This document shows positions 14,484-23,500 of a DNA stretch of 39,359 nucleotides, one piece after another. The position numbers and the translations under genes are program-made. Position 1 is the stretch's first letter; each line of letters starts with the position of its first letter. The notes beneath the pieces are model-generated. The model was not told where the DNA came from, ran no database searches, and worked only from the letters and a program-made list of their open reading frames with translations. Source of the stretch: Bacteroidota bacterium. GTDB lineage: Bacteria; Bacteroidota; Bacteroidia; Bacteroidales; Prolixibacteraceae. The DNA is taken from NCBI GenBank assembly GCA_023412195.1, contig JAEYNZ010000006.1, forward strand, positions 1 through 39,359. Direction: 5' to 3'.

Positions 14484-16202
14484 TTACCGTTTAAGCAGCT
14501 TTTTCAGTTCAGGCCAGGAGCGGGAATTCAGCACATCATCCTTTTCAAGCCATCCACGCCGTGCCTGGGCAATTCCGTATTCCATGTATTCAAAGCTCCC
14601 CACAGCATGGGCATCAGTTGATATTGAAAGTTTTAAACCGGCTTCCTTTGCCATCCGCGCATACCTGTCGTTCAGGTCGAGCCTGTCGGGATTGCAGTTG
14701 ATCTCGAGAAAACATCCGTTTTCAGAGGCTACCTTCATTACCGCTTCCATATCGAAATCCAGTTCATCCCTGATTCCAATCATACGGCCTGTAGGATGAG
14801 CGAGGATGTTAACATACGGATTGTTTAATGCACGGATAATCCTTTGTGTTTGAAGCTTCCGGGAAAGCTTGCGGTGATAGTGGACCGAACATACCACAAG
14901 GTCGAGTTCACCAAGGATTTCATCAGGCAGATCAAGGGTGCCATTTTCCAGAATATCCACCTCAATGGCTTTCAGAATTTTTATACTACTGAGTTGTGAA
15001 TTGAGTTTATCGATTTCCGCTATTTGTTTAGCCAGCCGCTTTTCATCGAGGCCTTTTGCCATTGATACTTTCTTTGAATGGTCGGTGATAGCCAGGTACT
15101 GATAGCCTTTTGCCTGTGCCGCTTCCGCCATTTCGCGCAATGTATTCCTGCCATCTGTTTCATTGGTATGAGCATGCAGGTCGCCTTTGATATCTTTCAG
15201 TTCCACAAGCGAAGGAAGACGGTTCTCCATAGCAGCTTCAATTTCTCCGCTGTTTTCCCTGATTTCCGGTTCGATGTAACGGAGTCCCAGAGCTTCATAA
15301 ATTTCCTTCTCTGTTGCAGAAGCAATGATTTTGTCATTATTGTAAACACCATACTCATTTAGCTTCAGTTCTTTTGCCTGAGCGATCCTACGGAGGGCAA
15401 TGGTATGATCTTTTGAACCGGTAAAATAAAGAAGGGCAGCACCAAACGAAGCCTCATCAACAATGCGCAGGTCAACCTGCAAACCGGTCCTTAGCAGGAT
15501 TGACGAACGGGTATCGCCTTGAACGAGGATTCTGTCTGTTTCATCGTAGCCTGTGAAAAAATGCATGGCCTTTTCAGGGTCAGTGCTTACAGCCACCAGA
15601 TCGATATCGCCAACAGTTTCTTTCCTGCGGCGGAAGCTGCCGCCAATGGTAAGTTTATCCATTTTATCACTGAGGTATTCAATAAGAGGGGCAATGAGAA
15701 GGTTGGCTTCCGTCCGCCTGATCCGGAGTGCGCCATTCCTTTGTGTGTAGTTCTTAAGTTCCTTCCTGATGTGATCAGCAGTTTTTTTTCCGAATCCCTT
15801 TACCTTTTCAAGTTCACCCGACTCAACTGCTTTTTCAAGGTCTCCGATGGACCTGACGTTCAGTTCTTCCTGAAGAATCCGTGTCCGTTGGGGCCCAACC
15901 TGTTCCAAACGGGTAATTTCTACAAGCGAAGGAGGTATTTCCTCACGAAGCTCATTTAACTGTTTTAACTGCCCCGTCTGAACGATTTCCCTGATTTTAT
16001 CGCTCATGCTTTTCCCGATTCCGGGAAGTGAAGACAAATCCTCCCCTTTTTCAACCATACCGGCTAAATTCCATGTATTGCCTGAGATAGCACGGGCGGC
16101 ACTCCGGTAAGCCCTGACCCTGAACTGGCTTTCACCCTTGATGTCGAGCATATCAGCCAGCTCATTCAGCATGTCAATGATTTCCTTGTTATGAACAGGC
16201 AT
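14484..16202 (-). CDS. polX: DNA polymerase/3'-5' exonuclease PolX
   Basis: A 572-residue protein from the chosen start MPVHNKEIIDMLNELADMLD, close to the usual bacterial PolX length of about 570. Helix-hairpin-helix segments include LPGIGKSMSDKIREI and VKGFGKKTADHIRKEL. The palm has IGGSFRRRKETVGDIDLVAV, with the nucleotide-binding GGS and the two metal-binding Asp residues of DID. The C-terminal PHP domain starts KGDLHAHTNETDGRNT and carries AITDHSKK, the NILAHP segment and ISTDAH, the metal ligands for 3'-5' exonuclease and end processing. It acts in gap-filling base-excision repair. A start at 16304 would add 34 atypical residues and is rejected. It probably heads the polX-kinase-Fpg/Nei group. 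Confidence 0.93.
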   Translation of the reverse strand: MPVHNKEIIDMLNELADMLDIKGESQFRVRAYRSAARAISGNTWNLAGMVEKGEDLSSLPGIGKSMSDKIREIVQTGQLKQLNELREEIPPSLVEITRLEQVGPQRTRILQEELNVRSIGDLEKAVESGELEKVKGFGKKTADHIRKELKNYTQRNGALRIRRTEANLLIAPLIEYLSDKMDKLTIGGSFRRRKETVGDIDLVAVSTDPEKAMHFFTGYDETDRILVQGDTRSSILLRTGLQVDLRIVDEASFGAALLYFTGSKDHTIALRRIAQAKELKLNEYGVYNNDKIIASATEKEIYEALGLRYIEPEIRENSGEIEAAMENRLPSLVELKDIKGDLHAHTNETDGRNTLREMAEAAQAKGYQYLAITDHSKKVSMAKGLDEKRLAKQIAEIDKLNSQLSSIKILKAIEVDILENGTLDLPDEILGELDLVVCSVHYHRKLSRKLQTQRIIRALNNPYVNILAHPTGRMIGIRDELDFDMEAVMKVASENGCFLEINCNPDRLDLNDRYARMAKEAGLKLSISTDAHAVGSFEYMEYGIAQARRGWLEKDDVLNSRSWPELKKLLKR

Positions 16203-16279
16203 TTGAATGAGGGTTAAAAAATGATGCCGGAGGTGATTCTGGCTCTGGAATACCGCCCATTGCACCACCGGAAATGATT

Positions 16280-16374
16280 GACTGCCGTTAAAAGCAGTCG
16301 CCACAGTTAGTCTTCACTGTAACCTTCAGGCAGTTGTAGTAAAGTAAAATAGTTTTACCCACAGCGCCTGAAGG
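16280..16374. other. Structured spacer between dodecin and polX
   Basis: Three inverted repeats in 95 bases. The first is GACTGC-(8)-GCAGTC (16280-16299). The second is ACAGT-(8)-ACTGT (16303-16320). The third is two-tiered: CCTTCAGGC (16323-16331) pairs with GCCTGAAGG (16366-16374) and encloses GTAAAA-TAG-TTTTAC (16344-16358). No T-tract follows, so none is a standard terminator. It could be a structured 3' end of the dodecin mRNA or 5' leader of polX. Confidence 0.5.
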
Positions 16375-16380
16375 GCACGG

Positions 16381-16587
16381 TTACCTGTCTACTTCAAATG
16401 AAATTTTGCAATTTACGGCATAGGTCACAATCTGGTTGTTTTCGACCTTTGCCTTCATTTCTTTTACATAAACCGACTTAATGTTCTTAACAGTTTTTGA
16501 AGCTTCCTGCACTGCTTTTCTTACTGCATCCGTAAAATCCTGTTCAGAAACAGAAATCACCTCGATAATTTTTACTAATTTTTCCAT
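16381..16587 (-). CDS. Dodecin family protein
   Basis: A 68-residue protein, MEKLVKIIEVISVSEQDFTD, with the dodecin pattern of a first beta strand, a helix (AVRKAVQEASKTVKNIKSVY) and two further strands (VKEMKAKVENNQIVTYAVNC, then KISFEVDR). Dodecins form 12-subunit hollow spheres that bind and store flavins. The length and fold pattern are right for the family. The aromatic flavin-stacking residue common in archaeal dodecin is not obvious here, so the ligand is uncertain. It is a single gene, read away from the lipoprotein gene at 16879. Confidence 0.9.
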   Translation of the reverse strand: MEKLVKIIEVISVSEQDFTDAVRKAVQEASKTVKNIKSVYVKEMKAKVENNQIVTYAVNCKISFEVDR

Positions 16588-16754
16588 AATACAATTTTTT
16601 GATTTGAAATTTGTCCGGTAAACAAGGATGCTAAAACCTTTCCAAAAAAAAAGTTTGGATGCAATCGATACTAATTTAGATACATCCTCCTGATATTCAA
16701 ATCAATGAAATCACAAATTAATTTACAGAATGAAAAAGATATACCCTGAAAATC

Positions 16755-16803
16755 ACACAGATGTGTAATCATTCTACATTTATTACGTTCTGATTATGTA
16801 GAA
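16755..16803. promoter_or_regulatory. Candidate operators between dodecin and lipoprotein genes
   Basis: A compact palindrome ACACA-ga-TGTGT (16755-16766) is followed by the inverted pair TTCTACAT (16772-16779) and ATGTAGAA (16796-16803). They lie between two divergent genes and upstream of the promoter-like sequence at 16826, a position suited to regulator binding. No regulator is known. Confidence 0.3.
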
Positions 16804-16825
16804 AATATTTTAACCATGCGCAACC

Positions 16826-16857
16826 TTTGACAGATGACAGGAATCAGATAAGTTATA
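16826..16857 (+). promoter_or_regulatory. Putative promoter of the lipoprotein gene
   Basis: TTTG (16826-16829), 19 bases, then TAAGTTATA (16849-16857). This is an exact -33 with the right spacing and a partial -7 match (TA..TT). The ATG follows at 16879. Confidence 0.45.
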
Positions 16858-16878
16858 ATGTTTTTAAAAATTTAAACA

Positions 16879-17607
16879 ATGAGAAACGGAAAATCAATTT
16901 TAAAGTTAGCAGCAGGATTTTTAACAGGTGCTGTCATTTTCACTTCATGTATCGATGACCCGGAACCACCTGCACTGACAGTAATGCCAGATGTATTTGT
17001 ACAAAAGCAGGTTCAGGATGGAGTAGAAAAATATGGTGTTGTATTCTGGGTTTTAGGTAATAAGGAAATGCAGACAGTTACTGTTGAAGGACCTGGTGAT
17101 ACATCATGGACACTGGAAGGTGATAATTCTACCAGCCGTGTTTTCAGTCTCTTCCCCGAAGAAGAGGATTATGTACTGATGAAACCGGCACAGGGTGACT
17201 ATAAATTTACAGTAAAAAGCACACAAGCCGGTGAGGCAGAAATTACGGTAGTTGATAAGCTTGAGAGCGATGAACTGGATCCTTTGGTTATAGATACCAC
17301 TCAATTTGTAAATAATAAACTTAAAGTTGAATGGGAGCCTGTAGAGGATGCTGATGCATATCTTGTCCGGATGTATAACGAAAGCAACAAACTGATATTC
17401 ATGGGGCCAAAGGTGGCAAAAACATCTACAAGTTATTCATTTGGTATGGCTGATCAGGGTTGGTCTCCCGGAGTGACAGCAGAAACAGGAAAAACATACA
17501 AAGTGGAGGTTTTGGCTTTATTGTATGAATCAACCAGTACTGCCACTGATCAGGAGTACAATATTCAATTTATATCTCTTGCTTCCACCGATGTTGTATG
17601 GGATTAA
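16879..17607 (+). CDS. Hypothetical lipoprotein with a fibronectin type III-like C-terminal half
   Basis: A 242-residue protein. It has a lipoprotein signal peptide: basic MRNGKSILK, hydrophobic LAAGFLTGAVIF, then the lipobox FTSC, placing the lipidated Cys at about residue 25. Asp-rich residues right after the Cys (IDDPEPP) are common in Bacteroidota surface lipoproteins. The first half is beta-rich and unrecognised. From about 150, LKVEWEPVEDADAYLVRMYN is a good fibronectin type III opening, and TGKTYKVEVLALLYES is the later strand pair. It is probably membrane-anchored, possibly surface-exposed. It stands alone, with a terminator right after it. Confidence 0.75.
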   Translation: MRNGKSILKLAAGFLTGAVIFTSCIDDPEPPALTVMPDVFVQKQVQDGVEKYGVVFWVLGNKEMQTVTVEGPGDTSWTLEGDNSTSRVFSLFPEEEDYVLMKPAQGDYKFTVKSTQAGEAEITVVDKLESDELDPLVIDTTQFVNNKLKVEWEPVEDADAYLVRMYNESNKLIFMGPKVAKTSTSYSFGMADQGWSPGVTAETGKTYKVEVLALLYESTSTATDQEYNIQFISLASTDVVWD

Positions 17608-17627
17608 TTATTTAATGATTTAAGCTG

Positions 17628-17657
17628 AAGGCGCTTCCAAAAGGGGGTGCCTTTTTT
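17628..17657 (+). terminator. Rho-independent terminator after the lipoprotein gene
   Basis: AAGGCGCTTCC (17628-17638) pairs, with three G-U pairs, to GGGGGTGCCTT (17643-17653) around an AAAA loop, and six T residues end the structure. It lies 21 bases after the stop codon. Confidence 0.8.
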
Positions 17658-17774
17658 GTTGAATACTCAATCTGTACCTGAATGTTAAACCCTGCGTTGC
17701 ACTTTCTGGTCAGCACATTAATTTTTAAACTTTTACTTGTACATTTGTGCCTCAAATTTTACGAATTCAAGACT

Positions 17775-20402
17775 ATGGAGATTCCAAGCAAATATAACCC
17801 TGCAGATGTAGAAGAGAAATGGTACAGATACTGGATGGAGCAGAACTTTTTCCACTCGGAGCCAGACAGCCGTGAACCATATACCATTGTCATTCCTCCG
17901 CCCAATGTTACCGGGGTGCTGCACATGGGGCATATGCTTAACAATACCATTCAGGATATCCTTGTAAGGCGGGCACGCATGACCGGAAAAAATGCCTGCT
18001 GGGTGCCAGGTACCGACCACGCTTCCATTGCAACCGAAGCCAAAGTAGTGAATAAACTTCGGGCGGAAGGAATCGGGAAGTATGATCTGACACGTGAGGA
18101 ATTTGTTAATCATGCTTGGGAATGGACCCATAAACATGGAGGAATCATACTGGAGCAGCTTAAAAAACTGGGAGCATCGTGCGATTGGGAGCGTACAGCC
18201 TTTACCATGGATGAACCACGGAGTGAATCAGTAATCAAAGTCTTTATTGACTTGTATAATAAAAACCTAATTTACAGAGGCGTCAGGATGGTCAATTGGG
18301 ACCCTGCTGCCAAAACAGCCTTGTCTGATGAAGAAGTAATTTACAAGGAGGTCCAGTCAAAATTGTATTACCTGAAATACAAAGTTGATGGAGAAGAAAA
18401 TTATGTAACCATTGCAACTACACGTCCTGAAACAATTCTTGGAGATACAGCCCTTTGTGTAAATCCTGCAGATACCAGGTTTTCACACCTCAAGGGCAAA
18501 AGGGTGCTTGTACCCCTGATCAACCGGTCCATACCTGTTATCGAAGACAGCTATGTTGATATGGAGTTCGGGACAGGTTGCCTTAAAATCACGCCAGCCC
18601 ACGATGTAAATGATTATGAAATAGGATTGCGCCACAACCTGCCGGTTATCGATATTTTCAATGACAATGGAACTCTCAGCGAAAAGGCAGTGATTTTTAT
18701 CGGGGAAGACCGTTTTACCGTCAGGGAAAAGATTGTTCCTGAGCTTGAACGTGCCGGAAATATTGCGCGCATAGAAGATTATACAAACAAGGTTGGTTTT
18801 TCTGAAAGGACTGATGCAGCCATAGAGCCAAAATTATCGGCACAATGGTTCTTAAGAATGGATGAACTGGTAAAACCCGCTCTTGAACATGTAATGGATG
18901 ATACCATCCAGTTCCATCCGCCAAAGTTTAAAAACATATACCGCCACTGGATGGGCAACATCAAGGACTGGTGTATCAGCCGGCAATTGTGGTGGGGTCA
19001 TCAGATCCCGGTTTATTATATGCCCGATGGCAATTTTATTTGTGCTGAAACTCCGGAGCAGGCACTGGAAATGGCAAGAATGAAGTCAGGCAACCCAAAC
19101 TTAACACCTGATGATCTAACCCAGGATGATGATGTACTCGACACCTGGTTTTCCAGCTGGCTCTGGCCCATATCCGTGTTTGATGGCATCAGGGAACCGG
19201 GCAATACGGAAATGAGATACTACTACCCCACTTCCGACCTGGTAACTGCACCAGATATTATTTTCTTCTGGGTAGCACGTATGATCATTGCAGGATATGA
19301 ATATGAAAATGAGTATCCTTTTAAAAATGTATACTTCACCGGGATGGTTCGTGATGCCCAGCGCAGAAAGATGTCGAAGTCATTGGGCAACTCTCCCGAC
19401 CCGCTCGATCTCATTGCAAAATATGGAGCCGACGGTGTCCGTGTAGGCATGCTTCTGTGTTCTCCTGCCGGTGGCGATCTGCTATTCGATGAAAGCCTGC
19501 CGCAACAGGGTGCAGGATTTGCAACTAAAATCTGGAATGCCTTCAGGCTTGTAAAAAACTGGGAGATTTCAGCGGACGCTGAGCAACCTGAACATTCAAG
19601 GCTGGCGATAGAATGGTTTAAGAACAAACTTGAGGAAGTGATTGCTACACTTGATTCACAGTTCAGCCAGTTCCGTATTTCAGAAGCATTGATGACAGTT
19701 TACACAACAGTTCGCGATGAGTTTTCGGGATGGCTGCTTGAAATTGTTAAGCCACCCTACCAGCAGTCTGTTGATGCAAAAACTTATAATGAAGTGGTAG
19801 AATTGTTCGACAGGATGCTGCGACTGATGCACCCTTTCATGCCATTCATCACCGAAGAAATCTGGCAACTGCTGAAAGAAAGGAAAGCCGGCGAAAGTAT
19901 CATGATCAGCCAGCAGCCAGCGGTGGCAGATTTTAATTCCGATATGTTGGCTGCTTTCGAAAATGTGAAGGAAGCCATTTCGGGTGTAAGGAAAATCAGA
20001 ACAGATAAAAACATTCCCCAAAAAGATACACTGGAATTAAAAGTACTGCAGGGAGACAAGGGTTTTGAGCAGGTATTCAACAGCGTTGTGATAAAAATGG
20101 CGAACCTTTCAGCCCTTGAACCTGTAACCGGTGAGGTACCGGGAGCTGCATCCTTCAGGGTAAAATCGACTAATTTCTATATTCCCATTGAAGGATTCAT
20201 CGATGTGGAAGAAGAGATCAAAAAACTGGAGGAAGAACTGAAATACACAAAAGGATTCCTTATTTCAGTTTTGAAAAAACTTGGAAATGATCGGTTTGTT
20301 AGCAGCGCCCCTGAGGCAGTGGTAGCGAAGGAAAGAGCCAAACAGGCTGATGCCGAAGCTAAAATCAAAGTATTGGAAGAGCAGATTGCTTCAATGAAAT
20401 AA
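17775..20402 (+). CDS. valS: Valyl-tRNA synthetase
   Basis: An 875-residue class I aminoacyl-tRNA synthetase that charges tRNA-Val. The start MEIPSKYNPADVEEKWYRYW is the conserved beginning of ValS. The HIGH-type motif is HMGH at residues 50-53 within PPPNVTGVLHMGHML. KMSKS is at 532-536. Between them are the editing-domain segments TIATTRPETILGDTA and CLKITPAHDVNDYEIG. The C-terminal 65 residues form the coiled-coil tRNA-binding arm (EEEIKKLEEELKYTK onwards). A frame extension back to 17682 adds 31 hydrophobic residues not expected in the family and overlaps the leader, so it is rejected. It appears to be a single-gene unit; a weak hairpin (GATTTCA/TGAAATT) lies shortly downstream. Confidence 0.97.
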   Translation: MEIPSKYNPADVEEKWYRYWMEQNFFHSEPDSREPYTIVIPPPNVTGVLHMGHMLNNTIQDILVRRARMTGKNACWVPGTDHASIATEAKVVNKLRAEGIGKYDLTREEFVNHAWEWTHKHGGIILEQLKKLGASCDWERTAFTMDEPRSESVIKVFIDLYNKNLIYRGVRMVNWDPAAKTALSDEEVIYKEVQSKLYYLKYKVDGEENYVTIATTRPETILGDTALCVNPADTRFSHLKGKRVLVPLINRSIPVIEDSYVDMEFGTGCLKITPAHDVNDYEIGLRHNLPVIDIFNDNGTLSEKAVIFIGEDRFTVREKIVPELERAGNIARIEDYTNKVGFSERTDAAIEPKLSAQWFLRMDELVKPALEHVMDDTIQFHPPKFKNIYRHWMGNIKDWCISRQLWWGHQIPVYYMPDGNFICAETPEQALEMARMKSGNPNLTPDDLTQDDDVLDTWFSSWLWPISVFDGIREPGNTEMRYYYPTSDLVTAPDIIFFWVARMIIAGYEYENEYPFKNVYFTGMVRDAQRRKMSKSLGNSPDPLDLIAKYGADGVRVGMLLCSPAGGDLLFDESLPQQGAGFATKIWNAFRLVKNWEISADAEQPEHSRLAIEWFKNKLEEVIATLDSQFSQFRISEALMTVYTTVRDEFSGWLLEIVKPPYQQSVDAKTYNEVVELFDRMLRLMHPFMPFITEEIWQLLKERKAGESIMISQQPAVADFNSDMLAAFENVKEAISGVRKIRTDKNIPQKDTLELKVLQGDKGFEQVFNSVVIKMANLSALEPVTGEVPGAASFRVKSTNFYIPIEGFIDVEEEIKKLEEELKYTKGFLISVLKKLGNDRFVSSAPEAVVAKERAKQADAEAKIKVLEEQIASMK

Positions 20403-20666
20403 TCCAATTCCAGGTATCTGCAGGATTTCAGATCATGTGAAATTTTATTACAGTAAGTATTTGGCCGAGTAATCAATTAGTCATTTTTAGTGCAGCTTTC
20501 ATGTATGTAATGACACTTAACGCTGAATGAAGATAAAAGATGTTAAAACTGTAATTTTAATTTTTAAAAACAGATCATGTATCCTTAAATATTCCGAAAT
20601 TTAAATTCATTCTGACTGAATGTTATTTATACACTTCATGATTAACTTGAATTTAAACCCGGTATC

Positions 20667-21368
20667 GTGAAATCAGGAAGCAATATTTTTATTAAAGCAG
20701 GCAACCTTGCTTTTGAGCTTTTGCTCTGCCACATGCTGGTTGCACAACCGGAGCCCGGATTATTATTTTTCAGGCAGGATTTCAACAGGTTGATGAAGTT
20801 AAACCTGTACAATAATTTGCCGGTAATCCCGTCATTGAACCCTGAAGCTGCATTTCAATCAGCTTCTTTTCCACCCAGGTTCAGCAGCTTGCTACCCACA
20901 CTTCCTTTAAGCAAAGAGGCTGACAAACCCATTTCATTTTCTCAGTACAAAACTTCTACAGATATGCCGCAGCTAGGCTCTGTTGAGCATTATTCCAATC
21001 ATTTCAGGTGGGATGCGGGGAGTAAAACCGAAATGGATATTGGAGCCGGAATGGCCATGCAAAATACAATCATGAATCTGTTTGCTCCCAACTATCAGTT
21101 TACCTTCAAGGGATCAGCCGGTTATGCATATAATGACTGGATAACTGTTTATCTTTATGGGCAGTATTTAACTGCACCTTTAAATAAACCAGATCATTAT
21201 TTTGATCCCTTCATGCATTTTAATCCGCTGTTTCTTCAAAATGAAGTTGGTGCCGGTATGTATACAACTTACAAGAAATCCCGGATTGATTTACAGATAT
21301 TCTCAATATATGGTTCTGATTTTAAGGATGCTAAACCAGTATATTCCAAATTACGCATCGGGTTTTAA
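20667..21368 (+). CDS. Hypothetical outer-membrane or periplasmic protein
   Basis: A 233-residue protein that begins with GTG; no ATG start lies between the upstream stop at 20643 and this GTG. A signal-like hydrophobic stretch (AFELLLCHMLVAQ, near residue 27) follows, then a low-complexity segment rich in Pro, Ser and Leu. From about residue 110 there are alternating aromatic/polar strands (FRWDAGSKTEMDIGAGM, YAYNDWITVYLYGQYL, EVGAGMYTTYKKSRIDLQIF), and it ends KLRIGF with a terminal phenylalanine. Terminal Phe and amphipathic strands are typical of Bacteroidota outer-membrane barrels, but at this size only a small barrel could form. No family is recognised. It converges with the polyketide operon. 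Confidence 0.55.
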   Translation: MKSGSNIFIKAGNLAFELLLCHMLVAQPEPGLLFFRQDFNRLMKLNLYNNLPVIPSLNPEAAFQSASFPPRFSSLLPTLPLSKEADKPISFSQYKTSTDMPQLGSVEHYSNHFRWDAGSKTEMDIGAGMAMQNTIMNLFAPNYQFTFKGSAGYAYNDWITVYLYGQYLTAPLNKPDHYFDPFMHFNPLFLQNEVGAGMYTTYKKSRIDLQIFSIYGSDFKDAKPVYSKLRIGF

Positions 21369-21405
21369 TAATTTTGCCGAATGAATGATCAGGCATAAAT
21401 GGCCG

Positions 21406-21885
21406 TCAGTCCGGTCTTTTATGATGATCCTGGTGAAAAGCTTTCCATGTAAATATCAATGGCAGGGCTTTTTGTGGTATAGAAATAAGCAGATGCAGTA
21501 CCAGTGCCTGAAAATAGACTCCGTAAGTTATAGAAACTATAGCATCGGTGATAAACCAGACACTGAACCCGACAATAATGGCATTTCGTGCCCATTTCTC
21601 CCTGCGTCTGAAAGGATATCGCGCCATGTAGGCCAACAGGATGTATGTGACGGCAATGGTTGCCCCCATGGGTCCCATTACAAATGTGTAAAGCAACCTT
21701 GTATCTTCAGGAAGTGAATCCTGCTGAAAGAAGATAGAAGCCAGCATGCGGTGATAAGGTTCGAAAAGAGGATTATTACCATATAGAGCCAGCACGAGCC
21801 CAAATAATGCAAACAGAAGACTGGTGTAAAAAAGCCACTGCTGCCAGAAAAGAAACCGGTAGTCACCTTTTATCTGCTCATTCAT
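21406..21885 (-). CDS. Small membrane protein, last gene of the type III PKS operon
   Basis: A 159-residue protein with four hydrophobic helices (near residues 16-37, 65-88, 102-120 and 124-145) and short charged loops. No family is recognised. The start codon directly follows the stop codon of the FAD hydroxylase gene with no bases between, so translation is probably coupled. The C-terminus is basic and His-rich (KAFHQDHHKRPD). By context it may help position or move a lipophilic polyketide product in the membrane, but nothing in the sequence proves this. Confidence 0.65.
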   Translation of the reverse strand: MNEQIKGDYRFLFWQQWLFYTSLLFALFGLVLALYGNNPLFEPYHRMLASIFFQQDSLPEDTRLLYTFVMGPMGATIAVTYILLAYMARYPFRRREKWARNAIIVGFSVWFITDAIVSITYGVYFQALVLHLLISIPQKALPLIFTWKAFHQDHHKRPD

Positions 21886-23481
21886 TTATGTGGTGATAAA
21901 TATATTTTTAAGATACAGTGCCAATTCTTCTGAGCCAGTGCCGTCAGATCGGCAGGCAACATACTGGTCGGGCCGCACCAGAATCCATCCGGTGGATTTT
22001 ATACCCAGACTGATATATAGGTCTTTGGTCTCATCACTGAGCCGGATAAGTTGCGCCTTCAGTACGGTACTGTATTTACCTGTTAGTTTCAGCAAATCTT
22101 CTGCATCTCCATGACCCGGAAATACAAGCAGCAGAAAGGCAGCAGGATCAACCATATCCTGAATATGAACCTCCTGCTTTTTATTCCAATACCTTAAGTA
22201 GGGAAGCCTGTCACCAGAATTGGGACCCGGATGAAACTTTTCTCCTGAGAAGTCAACATTCAAAAGATTTGATTTGTAACTGATCCCTGTCCCTGATATT
22301 TTATTAAATACAAACTCATTTACCTTTCGTTTTTCCATCATTTTGAAAAACATTTTCATGAAAGGAGGAAGCAGAAACCTTCGGATTAACTTGTAGAAGA
22401 AACCGGGAGATGCAGCCAGTTTGAGAAACCTGTCCGAATCATGTGATACTTTTTGTGCTACAGGCTTTCTTTCATCTTTATAGGTAAAAAGAATATCAGG
22501 AACCACCTTGCCCCCTGCAACCATTGCTAGTTTCCAGGCAAGGTTATGTGCATCCTGCAGGCCTGTGTTCATGCCTTGCGCCCCTACAGGGGTAAATAGG
22601 TGGGCCGCATCACCTGCAAGGAAACAACGACCTGATGTATATAACGAGGCAACTCTTCCATGAGAACGGAACACAGAAAAGAATTTTGGATGGCGAACGA
22701 CTGTTTTAATACCTGTATCATAACCGAAATACTGCTGCACATCTTTGAAAGTAACGAATTTCTTTCTGCCATGAAACCGGTTCAGAGCGGCATCAATTCT
22801 CCATTTTCCATCAGGTAGTGGAAAGAATCCTGTTGTTGCCCTTTTTGAAAAAGAAAAACCTGCTTCATTCTCTTTTAGGTCTATCCCGGCATCCACTTCC
22901 ATTATTGAAAGGTTGAGCCGGTGGGTTTTCCCCGGGAAAGGAATCCCGAGCAAAGTCCTGACAGTACTTTGTCCCCCGTCGGTCCCTGCCAGCCATGATG
23001 AGGTGATGGAGTCCCTTGTTCCGCCCGGATCAAGAACAACAGCTTCAACATGATCTGCAGTCTGAACGCTATCCACCAGTTCAGTTTCCCATTCAACCAT
23101 GATACCTTTTCCTGAGAGAAAATCAAGCAGCAGCTTTTCGGTCTTTTTTTGCTCAAGGAGCAGCATGGATGTATATGGTGAAATCTTTTCGCCGGTGGAA
23201 CCTGCATGGAAACTTGTTTTCTTTTGTCCTTCAATGAAAACAGACAAAGCCTGAACCCTGGTACCCTGCTGCTGTACCAAATCAGCAATTCCCATCTGCC
23301 GGAAAACCTCAAGGGTACGTGCATGGATGACCATGGCTCCGGAATACCCGCAAGGTGCCTTTTTTTTGTCAATAATCCGGCAGGGGATTTTATAAAAGGA
23401 CAGCAGACAGGCCAGCATCAATCCGACAGGGCCTGCTCCTACGATCAATACTTCAGTTGTTTTGACTACATCATGTTTCAT
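21886..23481 (-). CDS. FAD-dependent aromatic hydroxylase (PHBH / phenol hydroxylase type)
   Basis: A 531-residue flavoprotein monooxygenase. The Rossmann motif VLIVGAGPVGLMLA is at about 11-24. The DG motif appears as GTDGGQSTVRTLLGI. The GD motif FLAGDAAHLFTPVGAQGMNT contacts the FAD ribose. The C-terminal 100 residues end in ILVRPDQYVACRSDG, as in phenol hydroxylase-type and polyketide hydroxylases with a thioredoxin-like C-terminal domain. It should hydroxylate an aromatic ring using NAD(P)H and O2. An in-frame ATG at 23535 would overlap the methyltransferase gene and add 18 residues; 23481 is preferred because the flavin fold begins right after it. In context it may oxidise the aromatic polyketide toward a hydroquinone or quinone. 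Confidence 0.88.
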   Translation of the reverse strand: MKHDVVKTTEVLIVGAGPVGLMLACLLSFYKIPCRIIDKKKAPCGYSGAMVIHARTLEVFRQMGIADLVQQQGTRVQALSVFIEGQKKTSFHAGSTGEKISPYTSMLLLEQKKTEKLLLDFLSGKGIMVEWETELVDSVQTADHVEAVVLDPGGTRDSITSSWLAGTDGGQSTVRTLLGIPFPGKTHRLNLSIMEVDAGIDLKENEAGFSFSKRATTGFFPLPDGKWRIDAALNRFHGRKKFVTFKDVQQYFGYDTGIKTVVRHPKFFSVFRSHGRVASLYTSGRCFLAGDAAHLFTPVGAQGMNTGLQDAHNLAWKLAMVAGGKVVPDILFTYKDERKPVAQKVSHDSDRFLKLAASPGFFYKLIRRFLLPPFMKMFFKMMEKRKVNEFVFNKISGTGISYKSNLLNVDFSGEKFHPGPNSGDRLPYLRYWNKKQEVHIQDMVDPAAFLLLVFPGHGDAEDLLKLTGKYSTVLKAQLIRLSDETKDLYISLGIKSTGWILVRPDQYVACRSDGTGSEELALYLKNIFITT

Positions 23482-23500
23482 TATCTTTGATTTTTGTGTG

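Noticed and set aside
16203..16304. Longer N-terminus of polX (34 extra residues)
   Set aside because: It would cover the structured spacer and has no family match; the typical PolX start lies at 16202.
17682..17774. Longer N-terminus of valS (31 extra residues)
   Set aside because: The added residues are hydrophobic and unlike any ValS start; the conserved family N-terminus begins at 17775.
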